Assembly (NCBI GenBank): GCA_937902315.1
Contig: CALGUG010000059.1
Location: 124,001-188,000 of the forward strand
DNA: 64,000 nt
Source: an uncultured Chloroflexales bacterium
GTDB taxonomy: Bacteria; Chloroflexota; Chloroflexia; Chloroflexales; Chloroflexaceae
Reading direction: 5' to 3'
Shown: positions 15,768 through 24,621 of the stretch, piece after piece
Layout of the letters: each line of letters begins with the position of its first letter
How positions within the stretch are numbered: the first letter of the stretch is position 1
Program-made: the position numbers and the translations under genes
The notes under the pieces: generated by a model
Seen by the model: only the letters and a program-made list of their open reading frames with translations
What the model was told of the DNA's origin: nothing
The model's database searches: none

Positions 15768-17927
15768 TCAGGCTGATTGCTCTTGAATCGCCTTTAACAC
15801 CCGCTCAGGAGTCATCGGCTGTTGGTTTAGCCAAGCACCAGTGGCATCGTGAATGGCGATCGCGATCGCAGGGGCCAGCGCCACCAGCGGCATCTCGGCC
15901 ATACCACGCGCGCCGAACGGTCCGTTAGTGTCAGCAAGCTCCAAAATCACGGGCGTAATCTCAACATCCATATCGAGCGCGGTCGGCAGCAGATAGCTGC
16001 TGAAGTGGGGTGTGAGAATACGGCCATCGCGCATCTGGAAGTGCTCCATCAGGGCGTAGCCGATCGCCTGAGCCACACAGCCTTCGATCTGGCCTTCGAC
16101 CTGCTGGCGGTTGATGGCGCGCCCCACATCGTGCACGCTGATCACCTTGAGCACCCGCACTTGACCGGTTAGCGTATTGACCTCGACCTCGACCGCTTGA
16201 GCGGTGTAGCCGTAGGCGTAGTTGGGCGTGCCCGCTGTGGTCACCGGGTCGAAGGGCGTCGTCGCAGGCGGGCGGAACTGCACCGTCGCTTTGGCGGGGC
16301 GCTCTTCGGCCTCCCAGGCCTGCTTGGCTGCCAACGCCGCATCGTGCACGGCCCGCCCTGCCATCAGCGTAAGGCGCGAAGCCGAGGCGCTGCCCGCGTT
16401 GGGCGCTTCGCTGCTATCGTCGGTGATCATGCTGATCTTCTCGAAGGGAATGCCCAAGACTTCGGAAGCGATCTGACGCAAAATCAGATGGGTGCCTTGA
16501 CCGACTTCTGCCGCTCCAGCCCGCACATGGGCGTGATCCATGGTCGCCCCACCAAAGATCTCGACTGTGGCGGTCGACTGTTCGGGATAGCCAAAGGAGT
16601 AGCCCAAGTTTTTGATGCCGCAGGCGATGCCTATGCCGCGCTTGAGATGGCTGGCGCTGCTTGGCGCTGTGCGGTCGAAGCGTTGGGCAACCTCTTGCAG
16701 ACAGGCTTCGAGGCACTCGCGCACGCTGACGCCCGGTGGGAGGCGGTTCTGGGTCGGCTCGATGCTACCCTCGCGATAGAGATTGATGCGGCGCAGCTCG
16801 ATCGGATCGATCTGAAGCTTTTCGGCCAAGCGGTTGATCATAATTTCGCTGGCGAAGTGGGCTTGCGGCGCGCCGAAGCCACGGAAAGCACCCGATGGGA
16901 TGTTGTTGGTGTAGACGGCATAGGCCCGTACATCGATGTTGGGCACTTCGTAGCAGCCGCTGGCGAACAGGGCGGCCACCTTGCTCACCTCGGCGCTGGT
17001 CGAGGCGTAGGCGCCGCTATCGGCGATTACTTCGCACTCGACGGCAGTGATCTTGCCATCGCGTGTTGCGCCCCAGCGGCAACGAAAACTGATCGGGTGG
17101 CGTTTGTGGTGCCCGATCATCGACTCCTCGCGATCCCAGATCAAGGCTACCTTACGCTTCAGCTTCCAGGCCGCTAAAGCCAAGATATGCTGCACCGAGA
17201 GATCTTCGCGCCCACCGAAAGCTCCGCCGATGCTGGCGTAGCGAACAACAACTTGCTCTTCGGGGATCTGAAGCATTTGGGCGATCTGTTTACGATCTTC
17301 GTGCAGCCACTGGCCTGCCGTTTCGACCACAACCCGCCCATGTTCATCGATATAGGCGATACCCGCTTCGGGCTGCAAGAAGGCGTGTTCCTGCCACGAA
17401 GTGTGGAATTCGCCTTCGACGACTACGTCGGCCTCATCTAGGGCGCGCGCGGCGTCGCCTTTGCGAATGGGCTGTTCAAACAGGATATTGCTGCCGCGTT
17501 CGGGGTGGATCAGGGGCGCATCGCTTGCCATCGTCGCGCGCGGGTCGCTCAGCACCGGCAGATCTTCATAGATCACGGTCACTAGCTTGCTAGCAGCTTC
17601 GGCCGCCTCTTGGCTTTCGGCTATGACAACGGCGACTTTATCGCCCTCAAAACGAACAACATCGCCACAGATCACTGGTTGGTCATGTTCGATCAAGCCG
17701 AAGGCGTTATAGGGGATATCGTTGGCGGTCAAGACCGCGACGACGCCCGGGTATGCGAGGGCCGCTGAGCTGTCGATTGCGCGGATGCGAGCATGGGGAC
17801 GGCGGGCGAATACTACTTTGAGATGCAGCATTCCAGCTTGCACAAGATCGCCCGGATAACGTGCTTGGCCCGTCACCTTGCCAAAAGCATCGGGGCGGGC
17901 AATCGATTCACCAATCAACGTGCTCAT
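15768..17927 (-). CDS. Xanthine dehydrogenase family molybdopterin-binding subunit
   Basis: A 719-residue large subunit of a molybdenum hydroxylase (xanthine dehydrogenase / CO dehydrogenase family). Visible motifs are the N-terminal RPDAFGKVTGQARYPGD, the molybdopterin contacts GGAFGGRE (234-241) and GAFRGFG (346-352), the AAEVGQG segment, and the catalytic glutamate Glu678 in ARGMAEMPL. The CO-dehydrogenase-specific AYXCSFR loop is absent, so an N-heterocycle or aldehyde substrate is more likely. The second ATG (17927) is placed 8 bases after AAGGA. No small or FAD subunit is adjacent; a fused FAD/[2Fe-2S] protein at 30069-31496 is a plausible partner. No cofactor maturation gene is nearby. 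Confidence 0.92.
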   Translation of the reverse strand: MSTLIGESIARPDAFGKVTGQARYPGDLVQAGMLHLKVVFARRPHARIRAIDSSAALAYPGVVAVLTANDIPYNAFGLIEHDQPVICGDVVRFEGDKVAVVIAESQEAAEAASKLVTVIYEDLPVLSDPRATMASDAPLIHPERGSNILFEQPIRKGDAARALDEADVVVEGEFHTSWQEHAFLQPEAGIAYIDEHGRVVVETAGQWLHEDRKQIAQMLQIPEEQVVVRYASIGGAFGGREDLSVQHILALAAWKLKRKVALIWDREESMIGHHKRHPISFRCRWGATRDGKITAVECEVIADSGAYASTSAEVSKVAALFASGCYEVPNIDVRAYAVYTNNIPSGAFRGFGAPQAHFASEIMINRLAEKLQIDPIELRRINLYREGSIEPTQNRLPPGVSVRECLEACLQEVAQRFDRTAPSSASHLKRGIGIACGIKNLGYSFGYPEQSTATVEIFGGATMDHAHVRAGAAEVGQGTHLILRQIASEVLGIPFEKISMITDDSSEAPNAGSASASRLTLMAGRAVHDAALAAKQAWEAEERPAKATVQFRPPATTPFDPVTTAGTPNYAYGYTAQAVEVEVNTLTGQVRVLKVISVHDVGRAINRQQVEGQIEGCVAQAIGYALMEHFQMRDGRILTPHFSSYLLPTALDMDVEITPVILELADTNGPFGARGMAEMPLVALAPAIAIAIHDATGAWLNQQPMTPERVLKAIQEQSA

Positions 17928-18021
17928 GGGCATATCCTTTATGCTCTATGCTCTGGTGCTTTATCTGTTAATAACTTTTATTCTAAACGATAATCTTTGA
18001 TCGGTGAAGGATTGCTTTGTA

Positions 18022-18066
18022 TAAAAAAGCCAGTAGCAGTGTGTTGGCGGCACAACTGCTACTGGT
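18022..18066 (-). terminator. Terminator downstream of PAS-STAS gene
   Basis: CCAGTAGCAGT and ACTGCTACTGG form a perfect 11-bp stem; read on the minus strand it is followed by CTTTTTT. It lies about 125 bp past the stop of the PAS-STAS gene and just upstream of the molybdopterin-subunit gene, so the two are probably separate transcripts. Confidence 0.82.
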
Positions 18067-18190
18067 TCATACCGCTCTGCTGCTCTCCTGCGGCCTAACA
18101 GGATGGGCGTTGCAGCGAATAGAGGGTACAAGATATATTCTAGAGCATATTGGCAACTCTGTAACAGGATATCGCCCAGAAAATAGCAAA

Positions 18191-19114
18191 TTATCGTGTG
18201 TGATTAAGCGCGTAGGCGATGCCCCGCTGAAGCGTGCTGCGCGTAATAATGTCGCCCAGCTCGACTCCTAAGCCTACCAGCGTTTGGGCGATCTCGGGGC
18301 GGATGCCTGTAATCACGACATCGGCACCTAAAAGTCGAACGGCCTGCGCTGTGCGAATAAAGACATTAGCGACTTGAGTATCGACAACCGAAACACCTGT
18401 GATGTCCATAATCACGATTTTAGCTTTGCTCTGAGCGATATCGTTCAGCAGGGTGTCCATAATTAACTGGGCACGCTGCGAGTCGATTGTGCCGATCAAA
18501 GGCATAATCACAGTGCTGTCGTTGATGGCGAGGATCGGAGTCGATAGCTCTTGAAGGGCCGAGGATTGCTGTGCGATCATCAGCTCGTGGCGTTGTTGCC
18601 GTTCGAGTTCGAGCAATTTAGATTCGGTAATATCGAACGAGAACTTGACGATCTCGCTGATTTGCTGCTCATCATCAAAGATAGGGCAGTAGACCGACTG
18701 AAGCCACATATCTCGATCTGGCAGCTTAATGTGATATTCGGCTTGCAAGGTTTGTTTCGATTCCCAACACGCGGTCAGGTTATCGATAACCGCCAGAGCG
18801 CCTTCGTCGCGCTTCGCTAGCCAACTATTGCTCTCTTCAACGGTCATAGCGAAGAGATCGGTGGCGCTTTGATTCTGTTGAGTGTAGATAAATTGTTTGG
18901 GAGTTTTTGTGATAATCGAAATCGGGATATTGCTTTTATGAAAAATAGAGGTGTACGCTTGGACAGCCGCTTGTTGAGCCTGAAGTTGCTCTTGAAGGGT
19001 GGTTATTTGCTGCTCAAGGTCTGTTATTTTTGCCAGTAGCGCCTCGGTTGACGGCGTTTGGGAGCTATGATCGTTCTGGTGAGAGGTAGTTGTATCCATG
19101 TACTGCTGGCTCAA
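18191..19114 (-). CDS. PAS-STAS sensor protein (RsbR-like)
   Basis: A 307-residue soluble protein. An N-terminal coiled coil (about 20-55, ITDLEQQITTLQEQLQAQQ) leads into one PAS domain (about 55-170) and a C-terminal STAS domain (about 190-302). The STAS part is close to that of the 9984-11186 protein, with DITGVSVVDTQVANVF and TGIRPEIAQTLV, where RsbR homologues carry phosphorylated threonines. The likely role is a stressosome-like sensor scaffold; no partner kinase is adjacent. The PAS sequence differs clearly from the paralogue, so the two probably sense different signals through a similar output domain. Confidence 0.88.
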   Translation of the reverse strand: MSQQYMDTTTSHQNDHSSQTPSTEALLAKITDLEQQITTLQEQLQAQQAAVQAYTSIFHKSNIPISIITKTPKQFIYTQQNQSATDLFAMTVEESNSWLAKRDEGALAVIDNLTACWESKQTLQAEYHIKLPDRDMWLQSVYCPIFDDEQQISEIVKFSFDITESKLLELERQQRHELMIAQQSSALQELSTPILAINDSTVIMPLIGTIDSQRAQLIMDTLLNDIAQSKAKIVIMDITGVSVVDTQVANVFIRTAQAVRLLGADVVITGIRPEIAQTLVGLGVELGDIITRSTLQRGIAYALNHTR

Positions 19115-19655
19115 TATTGGCTAAAAGACTACAGCGCGGGAAAGATGTTCCTAGTTGTTGTAGTATAAACTGTGTTTATTACGGATTCCATAACCTTTTT
19201 GTACTTCCAAACTTTAGTACATTTTTCTCCTCAGAAGCGCATTTTTCGTCTATATTGTGGTGTTTTCATAGAACATTTTAAAAAGATAAGTTTTTATTTG
19301 GAAATAATTTTTGCATAGGATCGATCTTAATTTAGCTGAAGTTTTTATTTGTTGAACCAGCCTACACAAGCACGAGGAAGCATACTGCGCTTATAGCGAA
19401 TCTGTCTTGTGGAAGCCTAATAAAGAACTCATGCGATTAATACCAGATCCGATAGCTTACTTTCTATTTGGCCTTTGGCAGAGTGGAACTTTTTTCCTCG
19501 TTTTTGTTTTTCTGGCTTACAAGGGTGCAAGTCTTTAAACGGATATAAGCAGATGTGCTATAAGGGCTTAACGAGGGCTTGGTTGCCTTGAATTTTAAAG
19601 TCTGGTATTCTGCCCAATAAAGCAAAAAATCATTTGAGAAGAGGTTGTAAGTTAT
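19115..19655. other. AT-rich divergent intergenic region
   Basis: No gene. The stretch is AT-rich and divergent between the PAS-STAS gene and thrH. A TTCGGCAGAG-type module lies at about 19468-19545 (GGCCTTTGGCAGAGTGGAAC then AAACGGAT). Confidence 0.5.
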
Positions 19656-20273
19656 ATGTCGTATCAACCACCATTAGTCGCCATGGATTTGGAAGGGGTT
19701 TTTATCCCTGAGATCTGGATCGCTGTAGCGGAAAAAACCGGGATCGAACGTTTGCGCCTAACTACTCGCGATATCCCAGACTATGATGTGTTAATGCGCG
19801 GTCGCCTGCAGATTTTGCGCGATCAGGGCCTCAAGCTGGCCGATATTCAAGCCGTGATCGAAACCCTTGATCCACTCCCGGGGGCGGTAGAGTTTTTGAA
19901 CTGGGTGCGTGCTCGTGTGCCCCTGGTGATTCTCTCGGATACCTTTTATCAGTTTGTAGAACCCTTGCTTCCGAAGTTAGGCCAACCGACCATCTTTTGT
20001 AATTCGCTGCTAATCGATGATCAGGGCATGATCTCGGACTATATTTTGCGCCAAAGCGATGGCAAACGAAAAGCCGTGCAAGCCTTTAAGCAGATCGGTT
20101 TTCGGGTCTTTACCTCTGGCGACTCTTACAACGATACGACCATGTTGCTAGAAGCCGAGAAGGGTGTGTTGTTCTGCCCGCCCGCCAATGTGATTGCCGA
20201 GTTCCCGCAGTTGCCTGTTGCGACCGAATACAGCCAGCTTGAAAGCCATATCAGCGCCTTTTTGGCAGGCTAA
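19656..20273 (+). CDS. thrH: Phosphoserine phosphatase / homoserine phosphotransferase ThrH
   Basis: A 205-residue HAD-superfamily enzyme matching ThrH in length and over its whole sequence as I recall the Pseudomonas protein: MDLEGVFIPEIWIAVAEKTG, RLTTRDIPDYDVLM, VILSDTFYQF and SGDSYNDTTML. Nucleophile Asp11 is followed by Glu13 instead of the usual second aspartate, a ThrH feature. Ser94, a lysine near 137 and Asp156/Asp160 complete the site. ThrH removes phosphate from phosphoserine in serine synthesis and can pass it to homoserine. Upstream GAAGAGG serves as the ribosome site. The gene is a single unit closed by a terminator. Confidence 0.93.
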   Translation: MSYQPPLVAMDLEGVFIPEIWIAVAEKTGIERLRLTTRDIPDYDVLMRGRLQILRDQGLKLADIQAVIETLDPLPGAVEFLNWVRARVPLVILSDTFYQFVEPLLPKLGQPTIFCNSLLIDDQGMISDYILRQSDGKRKAVQAFKQIGFRVFTSGDSYNDTTMLLEAEKGVLFCPPANVIAEFPQLPVATEYSQLESHISAFLAG

Positions 20274-20327
20274 AACGACATTCGCTTGATGGCTTTCTGT
20301 TTTGGCCTTCGGCGGAATTTTTTGTAG

Positions 20328-20366
20328 AGAGAGGTTTCAAGCATCAGCTCGAAACCTCTCTATCTT
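20328..20366 (+). terminator. Terminator of thrH
   Basis: AGAGAGGTTTC and GAAACCTCTCT form a perfect 11-bp stem, followed by ATCTTTTCC, 55 bp past the stop. Confidence 0.8.
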
Positions 20367-20501
20367 TTCCCCGATATCTTTTTTATGCTTGAGAGAGCAG
20401 GTCTTGAAGCAGAGTTGCTAGAAGACGAACTCGGGTTGAAATGTTAGGTTTGGGGCGCTGAGGACGCAGATAGCTGCCTATTTTGGTGGGCGAGAAGTTT
20501 G

Positions 20502-20518
20502 TAGCCGTAGGCGGACGC
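20502..20518 (-). repeat. 17-bp core repeat, copy 6
   Basis: Exact reverse-strand core, 116 bp past the stop of the glycosyltransferase gene and beyond its hairpin. Confidence 0.85.
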
Positions 20519-20599
20519 GGTAAGGACCTTTGTTGGGGAGGGGACTCAGCCGCTAGAGCATTAAACGCTGCAAGCAGATTTGGGAAGTGTTTTCTAGGG

Positions 20600-20629
20600 T
20601 CGGGCTTGGAGAGAAGCTTCCAAGCCCGA
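20600..20629 (-). terminator. Hairpin terminator of the GT2 operon
   Basis: TCGGGCTTGGA and TCCAAGCCCGA form an 11-bp perfect stem just 5 bp past the stop codon on the minus strand. Confidence 0.75.
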
Positions 20630-20633
20630 TGTT

Positions 20634-21824
20634 TTAGGCCTTGCGCCGCTCGATGATGCGGAAACCTCCGCCCTTTTCGACCTCGATCAAGTGGCCGCGC
20701 CAGCGGATGCGTTGGGGCGAGCAGAGCGCCACCAAGAGCTGAACGGGCAGCAACAGCTTGAGCAAGGGGATCAGCCAAATGTGACGCCAGCTGGTCGCGC
20801 CCTTGAGTAGACGACGGTTATAGACCAAAAAGGCGCTGAGATCGCCCAGTAGAAAGAGCGCCAGCCATGCGCGGGCCGAGCGCGACCATAGCGCGGCGAG
20901 CGCTAGCAGCAGCGGCCCCAGAGTGGGTAGCACCACCAGCAGATAGAGCAGGCCCTGTTCGCGCCATGAGAGGTGACGCAACAGCGATTCGCGCGGGAAG
21001 ATAAACCAGCGCTGAATCAGGTTGAAGTAGCTGCGTCCATCGGGGATAGTAGTGTGGATGGCGTGCAGCAGCGGAGTTTGGGCTAGCTGTAGCCCATGGG
21101 CGCGCACCCGTTGGGCGATAGCGAAGTCGTCGGCGAGCATGCTTTCGAGGCCAGTGAAACCGCCGATCTGTTCGAGGGTGCTGCGCTTGAGGGCAAAGAA
21201 CATGCCGTTGATGCTGAAGGGCTGGCTGAAGAAGGTGTAGGGCAGATAGGTGACAAGGCTATTGCTGTTGACGAAACCTGCTACAAAACTCGACCAGATG
21301 TTGCTAAAACTGGTGTAGTAGGGCAGTCCGAAGGCCAGGCCAACTTCGGCGCGTTCGAGGGCTGGCAGACACGTTGCCAGGCCGTTGTCGGGCAGCATGG
21401 TGTCGTCGTCGAGCACGCAGATGATCTCGCCTTGGGCGATGGCAGCGCCCTCGATCAGCTTGACCATTTTGGGGCTTTGATCTTCGGGCGGGTTCGGTAG
21501 GCTGACCAGCCGTACACGGGCTTGCGGATTGCGTGCTAGCAACTGGCGGCAAATGCTGTGGGCTTGGGGATCGTTATCGTCGATCAGCCAGATAAATTCG
21601 AGCGGATAGTCGCTCTTGATGCGCAGATTGTGTTCGAGGCAGGCGGCTAAGTGGTTATCGCCGCTGAGAATCGGTTGCAGCACGCTGACGAGTGGCAGAG
21701 TCTCTGGCTTGGCTGGCGAAGGGGTGCGAGCGCGTTGGAAGAAGCGGAAGACCAGCGCGATTCTTAGGGCTTGAAGCGCACAAAGCCCAGCAGCCACGAG
21801 ATCGAGCAAACGCTTGATTGACAT
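20634..21824 (-). CDS. Membrane glycosyltransferase, GT2 (ceramide glucosyltransferase/HpnI-like)
   Basis: A 396-residue protein with an N-terminal membrane anchor (about 8-28), a GT2 catalytic domain and about three C-terminal membrane helices (about 290-360). Catalytic motifs in order are IDDND (81-85), the DDD at 139-141, ADDFAI (231-236) and QRWFIF (271-276). The spacing matches the ceramide glucosyltransferase / hopanoid HpnI group, which transfer sugars to lipid acceptors on the cytoplasmic face. The ATG at 21824 follows AGAGGAGTAGT; the longer frame overlaps the gene before it. It is the last gene of a three-gene run with two ATPase genes, 32 bp after the preceding stop. Confidence 0.87.
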   Translation of the reverse strand: MSIKRLLDLVAAGLCALQALRIALVFRFFQRARTPSPAKPETLPLVSVLQPILSGDNHLAACLEHNLRIKSDYPLEFIWLIDDNDPQAHSICRQLLARNPQARVRLVSLPNPPEDQSPKMVKLIEGAAIAQGEIICVLDDDTMLPDNGLATCLPALERAEVGLAFGLPYYTSFSNIWSSFVAGFVNSNSLVTYLPYTFFSQPFSINGMFFALKRSTLEQIGGFTGLESMLADDFAIAQRVRAHGLQLAQTPLLHAIHTTIPDGRSYFNLIQRWFIFPRESLLRHLSWREQGLLYLLVVLPTLGPLLLALAALWSRSARAWLALFLLGDLSAFLVYNRRLLKGATSWRHIWLIPLLKLLLPVQLLVALCSPQRIRWRGHLIEVEKGGGFRIIERRKA

Positions 21825-21856
21825 ACTACTCCTCTGGCTAGTCAGAAACGAAACGC

Positions 21857-24616
21857 TTAGGAAGCTTGGGCGAACCAACGTCGGAAGAGTTCGACTTGGA
21901 AACGATAGCCTTCGGCTGTCTCTTCGATGACGTCGCGATGCAGCAAGAGCGCGATGGTAGAGGAGAGATCTGTGCATGCAAGCTGAGCTGCTAAGCTGGC
22001 GCTATCGAGGGCGGCTTTGGGGCCATGTTGGGCGAGAGCGCGCAATACAGCTACGCCATCGGGGCCGATCTGCTGGCAGAGATCGGCGAAAAAGAGATCA
22101 CCGGTGTGAAGCGCCTCTTGGAGCGCGCCTTCGACGTCGTCGAGCGTGACCAAACGGCGCTGAGCGGGCGGCTGCTGGTTTTTGCGCTCAACGATCTCGT
22201 AGCAGATCAGTTGCACAAAATGGGGATGCCCGCGAGTAAGCTCGATGATAGCTTGGCTAGCTTCTGGTTGGTATTGCAGAGCGAAGTCTTTGACAGGGTG
22301 TTCAATCAACCTGAGGCAGGCTTGAGGCGAAAGATAGCTGATCTTGATCACTTGCATATTGATCAGATAGCTGGCCCAATGGCGAAACTCGTCGAGAGTG
22401 TGCGAGCCAGCCAGCAAGACTTTGAAACGTGGGCGGTGTTGGGCCATATGGCGCAGCAGGCGCAGCATATTGTCGATCGAAAAACGCCCGTGTTGGCCCA
22501 TCACGTCGAGCACCTCAAATTCATCGAGCGCCAAGAGCGCGATGCTCTTCTGTTCTTCGAGCAGTACTTCAAGCTCGTCGAGCCATTCGTTGAAGCAGAT
22601 GAATGGACTGTCGTTGAAGGCGGCGCGTTCGCGGCGCGGTAAGTTCAGCTTACGGTGGCGTTCGGCCGAGCGCACCATAGCTGAAGCGATCGCATAGAGC
22701 AGATCGGCGTCGTTGACGGCTCCGGCGATGCCTTCGCCATCAACGAAGAGCGGAACAGTGCTCGAGGGCAGCAAGCGGCCTAGGTTGCGCAACAGCGAGG
22801 TTTTACCCATACGACGCTGGCCATAGAGCAGCAGCGGCGGGCTGCGGCGGTCGCTGAGGTAGAGTTCGATGCGGGCGGCTAGGTCAGAGCGGCCTACAAA
22901 CAGCTCTTCGTCTTGGCCGAGTGGCACGCCGAAGATGTAGGGGTTTTCGAGCTCTTGGCTGCGCTCGACTTCGGCGGCCAGTTCGTTGCGGGCCGCGCCA
23001 ACCACTTGTTGCCAGCGGCTCATAATGCTTTGAAAGCGCACCACATACGGGCCACTGCTCTGTATCAGGTCGCGCAGCGCTTGCTCGATCTGGGTTTCGA
23101 CATTGCTGAGCGCGAGCCGCTTGTGGTAGGTGGTCGAGCCGTTCAGAGCGGCTTCGGTGGCTTGGCTGATGCGACTGAAACTGCGCAATACCATACTGAT
23201 GGGGTCACTGAGCTCACCTGCGGCTAAGGTGTGGTGGATTGTGCTGATGGCTTGCAGGCTGTCGCAGGCTTCGAGGCGCCGCGCGTCGAGCTCGATCTGG
23301 GCGCTTTGGGCGGCATGGCGCTGATAACCTGTGCTGAGGTAGCTGATCGCTTTTTGTCCCTCTTCGGGCTTGCGTTCGGCGATCAAGACCAGATAGTTGT
23401 CGAGGTTGAAGAGCGGGAGTTGATGGGTTTCGTCCCAGAAGGCGCTATGGTAACGGAAGAGGCTTGGGCGATCGGCTGTACGCTTCTCATCGAGGCGATA
23501 GAGCATTTGATTCCAGAGCAGCCAGATCGGTGCGACCAGATAGGCCGCCCACTTAGTGATGGTCGCTCCTGCCGCTAGACTGATCAAAACCAGGGGAAGT
23601 AGTTCCCATTTCGACAGGCTGACGGCCTGCACCATCCAGGCGATCCAGCCGGTGCCCGCCCCAAGCACACAAGCGATGCTGGCGTTTTCAACCCCCATAA
23701 TCCGTTCGGCGATCAGATAGGCCAGCCCGAAGCTGCTGATAAAGAGCAGTACAAAGCCCATCGAGGCCGCCTCGACATAACCGTAGCTATAGAAGCTGAG
23801 GAAGGCGAGGCTGATGATCAGCACAATCAGATTGCACATCAGCGTCCAGAAGGCCGAGCGTCGCCCCACCATGCTGATATCCAAGCCAGCGATCAGCAGC
23901 AGAATGCCCAGCGAGATAATCCAGTTGATATGGCTTTGGAGATTTGGGAAAGCCCCGAACAGCAGCCAGCCGAGCGTATGCAAGAGGTTGAAGCTGCTCG
24001 CGATGGTGAGCGCGCTGAGCACAAACGAGACCCCCGCGCCGGTGAGCAGCTCCATACGCCAGGAGATGGGGCGGTACTCGCTGGTGTAAATCGCGATATT
24101 TTGGGTAACACTGTGCACAATACTGCCACTTAGGCCGATCAGCAGGCCAGCCGCAACGGCCAAGGAGCTTGTCAGGCCGTCTTCGAGCCCATTGATCGCA
24201 GCGAAGGCGATCGCAAAGGCCATGCTGGTCAGTACACTCAGCAGCAACCCGATTGGCAGGCCGAACCAGCGCCCTCCGCACTGAAAGAGCAGCACCATCA
24301 ATATCAGCGGCATAAGCATGCCAACCCAAAAGACTTCTCCGCTGCGTTGAAAGATGCTGAGCGCACCCCACGAGACCAGCAAGATCAAAACGGTATAGAC
24401 GCTGTAAGAGTTGATCAAGCCGCGCAGCAATGGATTGCGCCAGTCGTCCTTGCTAAGCTCGGCGAGGCGACAGTTGGGGTTGAGGTTCGGATTGATTTGG
24501 TGGATGAAGCTCTTCCAAGCGCTGGGCCGGAAGAGCGCCCAGAGCAAGAGTTGGAAGCTTCTGATCAGCAGATTGGCATGCGGTTTCGGCTGCGAGCTGT
24601 AGGGATGCAGTGCCAT
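21857..24616 (-). CDS. Multi-membrane protein with C-terminal AAA/STAND-type ATPase
   Basis: A 919-residue protein. Roughly residues 65-375 hold about nine or ten hydrophobic segments, followed by a helical linker (about 400-560) and a nucleotide-binding domain introduced by LFVGRSDLAARIELYL. Walker A is LLYGQRRMGKTS (about 596-607), and Walker B is IALLALDEFEVLD. The C-terminus ends in a winged-helix-like region (DGVAVLRALAQ...LLLHRDVIEETAEGY). The layout suggests a membrane sensor using ATP-driven assembly, but no known family with this order comes to mind. The ATG at 24616 lies 5 bp after the upstream gene's stop, implying coupled translation with another ATPase. Function is unknown. Confidence 0.82.
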   Translation of the reverse strand: MALHPYSSQPKPHANLLIRSFQLLLWALFRPSAWKSFIHQINPNLNPNCRLAELSKDDWRNPLLRGLINSYSVYTVLILLVSWGALSIFQRSGEVFWVGMLMPLILMVLLFQCGGRWFGLPIGLLLSVLTSMAFAIAFAAINGLEDGLTSSLAVAAGLLIGLSGSIVHSVTQNIAIYTSEYRPISWRMELLTGAGVSFVLSALTIASSFNLLHTLGWLLFGAFPNLQSHINWIISLGILLLIAGLDISMVGRRSAFWTLMCNLIVLIISLAFLSFYSYGYVEAASMGFVLLFISSFGLAYLIAERIMGVENASIACVLGAGTGWIAWMVQAVSLSKWELLPLVLISLAAGATITKWAAYLVAPIWLLWNQMLYRLDEKRTADRPSLFRYHSAFWDETHQLPLFNLDNYLVLIAERKPEEGQKAISYLSTGYQRHAAQSAQIELDARRLEACDSLQAISTIHHTLAAGELSDPISMVLRSFSRISQATEAALNGSTTYHKRLALSNVETQIEQALRDLIQSSGPYVVRFQSIMSRWQQVVGAARNELAAEVERSQELENPYIFGVPLGQDEELFVGRSDLAARIELYLSDRRSPPLLLYGQRRMGKTSLLRNLGRLLPSSTVPLFVDGEGIAGAVNDADLLYAIASAMVRSAERHRKLNLPRRERAAFNDSPFICFNEWLDELEVLLEEQKSIALLALDEFEVLDVMGQHGRFSIDNMLRLLRHMAQHRPRFKVLLAGSHTLDEFRHWASYLINMQVIKISYLSPQACLRLIEHPVKDFALQYQPEASQAIIELTRGHPHFVQLICYEIVERKNQQPPAQRRLVTLDDVEGALQEALHTGDLFFADLCQQIGPDGVAVLRALAQHGPKAALDSASLAAQLACTDLSSTIALLLHRDVIEETAEGYRFQVELFRRWFAQAS

Positions 24617-24621
24617 AATCG

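Noticed and set aside
16197..17177. Long plus-strand frame opposite the molybdopterin subunit (326 codons)
   Set aside because: Shadow of the real gene; composition is glycine/arginine/alanine rich without domain motifs.
18017..18271. 84-codon plus-strand frame
   Set aside because: It starts on the terminator hairpin and overlaps the PAS-STAS gene's end; unlikely coding.
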